Assembly: GCF_003116585.1 (NCBI RefSeq)
Contig: NZ_QEHM01000006.1
Span: 186,001-250,000 of the forward strand
Direction of reading: 5' to 3'
DNA: 64,000 nt
Source: Albibacillus kandeliae
GTDB lineage: Bacteria > Pseudomonadota > Alphaproteobacteria > Rhodobacterales > Rhodobacteraceae
This document shows positions 62,418-64,000 of the stretch, one piece after another (position 1 is the first letter of the stretch; each line of letters begins with the position of its first letter). Under the pieces are notes generated by a model. That model was given only the letters and a program-made list of their open reading frames with translations, searched no databases and had not been told where the DNA came from. Both the position numbers and the translations under genes were made by a program.

Positions 62418-63598
62418 GCCAGCATCTCCACCCCGTCCGCCTGCGCGATCTCGTCCTCGGTCATGCCGAGGGCCGCCAGTACCTCGCGCGTGTCGGCGCC
62501 GATGGCCGCGATGTCGAGGTCCCCTCCCCGGATCGGCTGGTCGTCGATCTCGAAGGGCATGGCGGGGGCGCGGTAGGTCCCGCCCTCGGGCAGGGTCGAG
62601 GTGAACAGCCCACCCGGACGATTGACGTGCGGGTCATCGTACATTTCCGCCGGGCGGTGGATGGGCGAGAAGGGAATGCCCGAGCTTTCGAACTCGGCGA
62701 TCAGGTCGGCGAAGGTCCGGCCCCGGACGGCCTCGGCCACGATGGGCAGGGTCCAGTCGCGGGCGTTGATCTGGTCCATGCGGGTCTGGAGGCGCGGATC
62801 GGCCTTGAGCTCAGCGAGGCCCAGAAGGTTGCAGAGCGTCACCCACTGCCCCTCGGTCACAGCGCCGATGAAGATCTGGCGGCCCTCGGCGGTCTCGAAG
62901 ATGTCGTAGACGGGCCAGGAGAACTCGCGTTCCGGCATCGGCGGCGCCTCGCGGCCCTCGATGTCGAACTGAACCATGTGCTGCGCCACGAGGAACAGGC
63001 AGTTCTCGAAAAGGCCCGTGCGCAGGACGTGGCCCTTGCCGTCCTTCGCCCGCTCCAGCAGCGCCGCCAGCACGGCGAAGGCGCCGAAGAGCCCGCCCAT
63101 GATGTCGTTGGCGGAGGAACCGATGCGCAGGGGCCGCCCGGTCGGGCCGGTCATGTAGGCCATGCCGGTCATCATCTGCACGACCTCGTCCATCGCCGTG
63201 CGGTTCTCGTAGGGCCCCTTGAGAAAGCCCTTGAGCGACGAGACGATCAGGCGGGGATAGCGCGCCCGCAGATCCTCGGGCGCCAGTCCCATTCGGGCGA
63301 GCGACTGGTCGCGGAAGTTCTCGACGAAGACGTCCGCCGTTGCCAGCAGGCGGTGCAGCGCGGCCTTGCCCGCCTCGGACTTGAGGTCGAGCGTGATGCT
63401 CTTCTTGCCGCGGTTGAAGGTCGGGTAGAACCCGCGCCCCATTCCGGTCAGCGCGCGGGTCTTGTCGCCCTCGGGCGGCTCGACCTTGATCACCTCGGCG
63501 CCCAGCATTCCGAGGAACATGCCGCAGGACGGACCCATGATCATGTGCGTCATCTCGACGACCCGCAGTCCGGCCAGCGGCCTGATGTCCGTTGTCAT
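62414..63598 (-). CDS. Class III (CaiB/BaiF) CoA-transferase
   Basis: A 394-residue CoA-transferase. The opening LAGLRVVEMTHMIMGPSCGMFLGMLGAEVIKVEPP and the TFNRGKKSITLDLKSEAGKAAL stretch are typical, as are DVFVENFRDQSLARMG and the mid-domain PTGRPLRIGSSANDIMGGLF. Members move CoA from succinyl-CoA or another donor to a carboxylic acid; human SUGCT of this class uses glutarate and hydroxymethylglutarate. First gene of the operon with HMG-CoA lyase and TRAP transporter, so the acid is probably the transported one. Confidence 0.9.
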   Translation of the reverse strand: MTTDIRPLAGLRVVEMTHMIMGPSCGMFLGMLGAEVIKVEPPEGDKTRALTGMGRGFYPTFNRGKKSITLDLKSEAGKAALHRLLATADVFVENFRDQSLARMGLAPEDLRARYPRLIVSSLKGFLKGPYENRTAMDEVVQMMTGMAYMTGPTGRPLRIGSSANDIMGGLFGAFAVLAALLERAKDGKGHVLRTGLFENCLFLVAQHMVQFDIEGREAPPMPEREFSWPVYDIFETAEGRQIFIGAVTEGQWVTLCNLLGLAELKADPRLQTRMDQINARDWTLPIVAEAVRGRTFADLIAEFESSGIPFSPIHRPAEMYDDPHVNRPGGLFTSTLPEGGTYRAPAMPFEIDDQPIRGGDLDIAAIGADTREVLAALGMTEDEIAQADGVEMLA

Positions 63599-63684
63599 GA
63601 AATCGTCCTCCCGACTCGGACCATAGCCAAATCAGACTCCACGGGATATTATAATGTTTCGATGAAACCGTTCTGGAAAACAGA
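63599..63684. promoter_or_regulatory. Divergent promoter region of the CoA-transferase operon and LysR gene
   Basis: An 86-base gap, A+T-rich at its right half. The octamer ATTATAAT (63648-63655) contains TATAAT in both orientations, a possible -10 for either gene. No convincing -35 or LysR operator can be fixed. Confidence 0.4.
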
Positions 63685-64000
63685 ATGCTCGACACCCGTC
63701 AGTTGCAGTACTTCGCGGTCATCTACGAACAGGGATCGCTGGCGCAGGCCTCGGCGCAGCTGCGGATCGCCGCCTCGGCCCTGAGCCATCACCTCGCCCA
63801 GCTGGAGGCGCGGTTCGGTGCGCCGCTGTTCCTGCGTAAGCCAAGGGGAATGGAGCCGACCGCCGCGGGCCACCGGCTATATGAACATGCCCGGTCGATC
63901 CTGCGCGCGATTGCGGCGGCCGAGACCGACATGAACGACCGCGCCGGGCAGATCTCGGGGCCGGTATCGGTGGGCATGTCCTTTTCCGCGGTCAAGGCCA
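63685..64000 (+). CDS. LysR-family regulator, 3' end beyond the window
   Basis: The first ~105 residues are present. The N-terminal helix-turn-helix domain is clear: DTRQLQYFAVIYEQGSLAQA, ASALSHHLAQLEARFGAPLF and PTAAGHRLYEHARSIL. The start of the ligand-binding domain (ISGPVSVGMSFS) follows. It is divergent from the CoA-transferase operon and is the obvious candidate for its regulator. The ATG has GGA about 9 bases upstream. Confidence 0.92.
   Translation, partial: MLDTRQLQYFAVIYEQGSLAQASAQLRIAASALSHHLAQLEARFGAPLFLRKPRGMEPTAAGHRLYEHARSILRAIAAAETDMNDRAGQISGPVSVGMSFSAVKA

Overview
This 64 kb window is GC-rich chromosomal DNA from an alphaproteobacterium, almost certainly a member of the Rhodobacteraceae (Roseobacter-type). 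The assignment rests on the gene content and layout: an almost complete dcw (division and cell wall) cluster with DUF2484-like membrane proteins between murC and murB, an Hsp20-DUF1150 pair, a hom-glpX...recJ neighbourhood, TRAP transporters, the alphaproteobacterial GTTC-N7-GTTC SOS box, and a tandem array of CCUCCUCCC-loop small RNAs of the kind described in Rhodobacter (CcsR/'cuckoo' RNAs).

Region 1 to 25.6 kb, mostly minus strand: the dcw cluster read right to left, mraZ-rsmH-ftsL-ftsI-murE-murF-mraY-(ACT protein)-(ChaC-like)-murD-[plus-strand cassette: topoisomerase IB, DUF2945, HI0933-type flavoprotein]-ftsW-murG-murC-two DUF2484-like genes-murB-ddl-ftsQ-ftsA-ftsZ-lpxC-bamD (cut by the window edge). 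Many junctions are 4-bp stop/start overlaps, so most of it is translated as coupled cistrons. ftsZ ends in a clear intrinsic terminator and is preceded by a 378-bp gap carrying a perfect DnaA box.

Region 25.6 to 27.3 kb: a 1.7 kb gene-free stretch. The half next to mraZ holds two clusters of 10-bp-spaced TGGGA-like repeats that look like MraZ operators and several small hairpins. The other half (26.80-27.31 kb, plus strand) is a tandem RNA array with ten hairpins whose loops present CCTCC or CCTCCTCCC; covariation between units and a terminal T-tract support a structured transcript. This is the most unusual element of the window.

Region 27.3 to 43.2 kb: DUF4166, DCC oxidoreductase and UvrD helicase (with a perfect SOS box), an FMN-dependent alpha-hydroxy-acid dehydrogenase, then a long minus-strand unit of arylsulfatase, secreted HAD hydrolase, MoxR, DUF58, DUF4381, BatA, BatB-TPR and BatD, with a membrane-anchored TPR signalling protein divergent from the sulfatase end.

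Region 43.2 to 64 kb: two tRNA-Gly genes, DUF1697, pyruvate carboxylase, a PhzF-like enzyme, a sterol desaturase-like membrane oxygenase, hsp20-DUF1150 behind a candidate RpoH promoter, a DUF465 protein, homoserine dehydrogenase, glpX, an ArsR-AHSA1 pair, DUF2254, recJ, tRNA-Glu, and finally a minus-strand operon (class III CoA-transferase, HMG-CoA lyase, TRAP transporter) divergent from a LysR gene; its enzymes suggest uptake and breakdown of 3-hydroxy-3-methylglutarate or a related branched dicarboxylate. Two families of short interspersed repeats occur in the gaps between genes.
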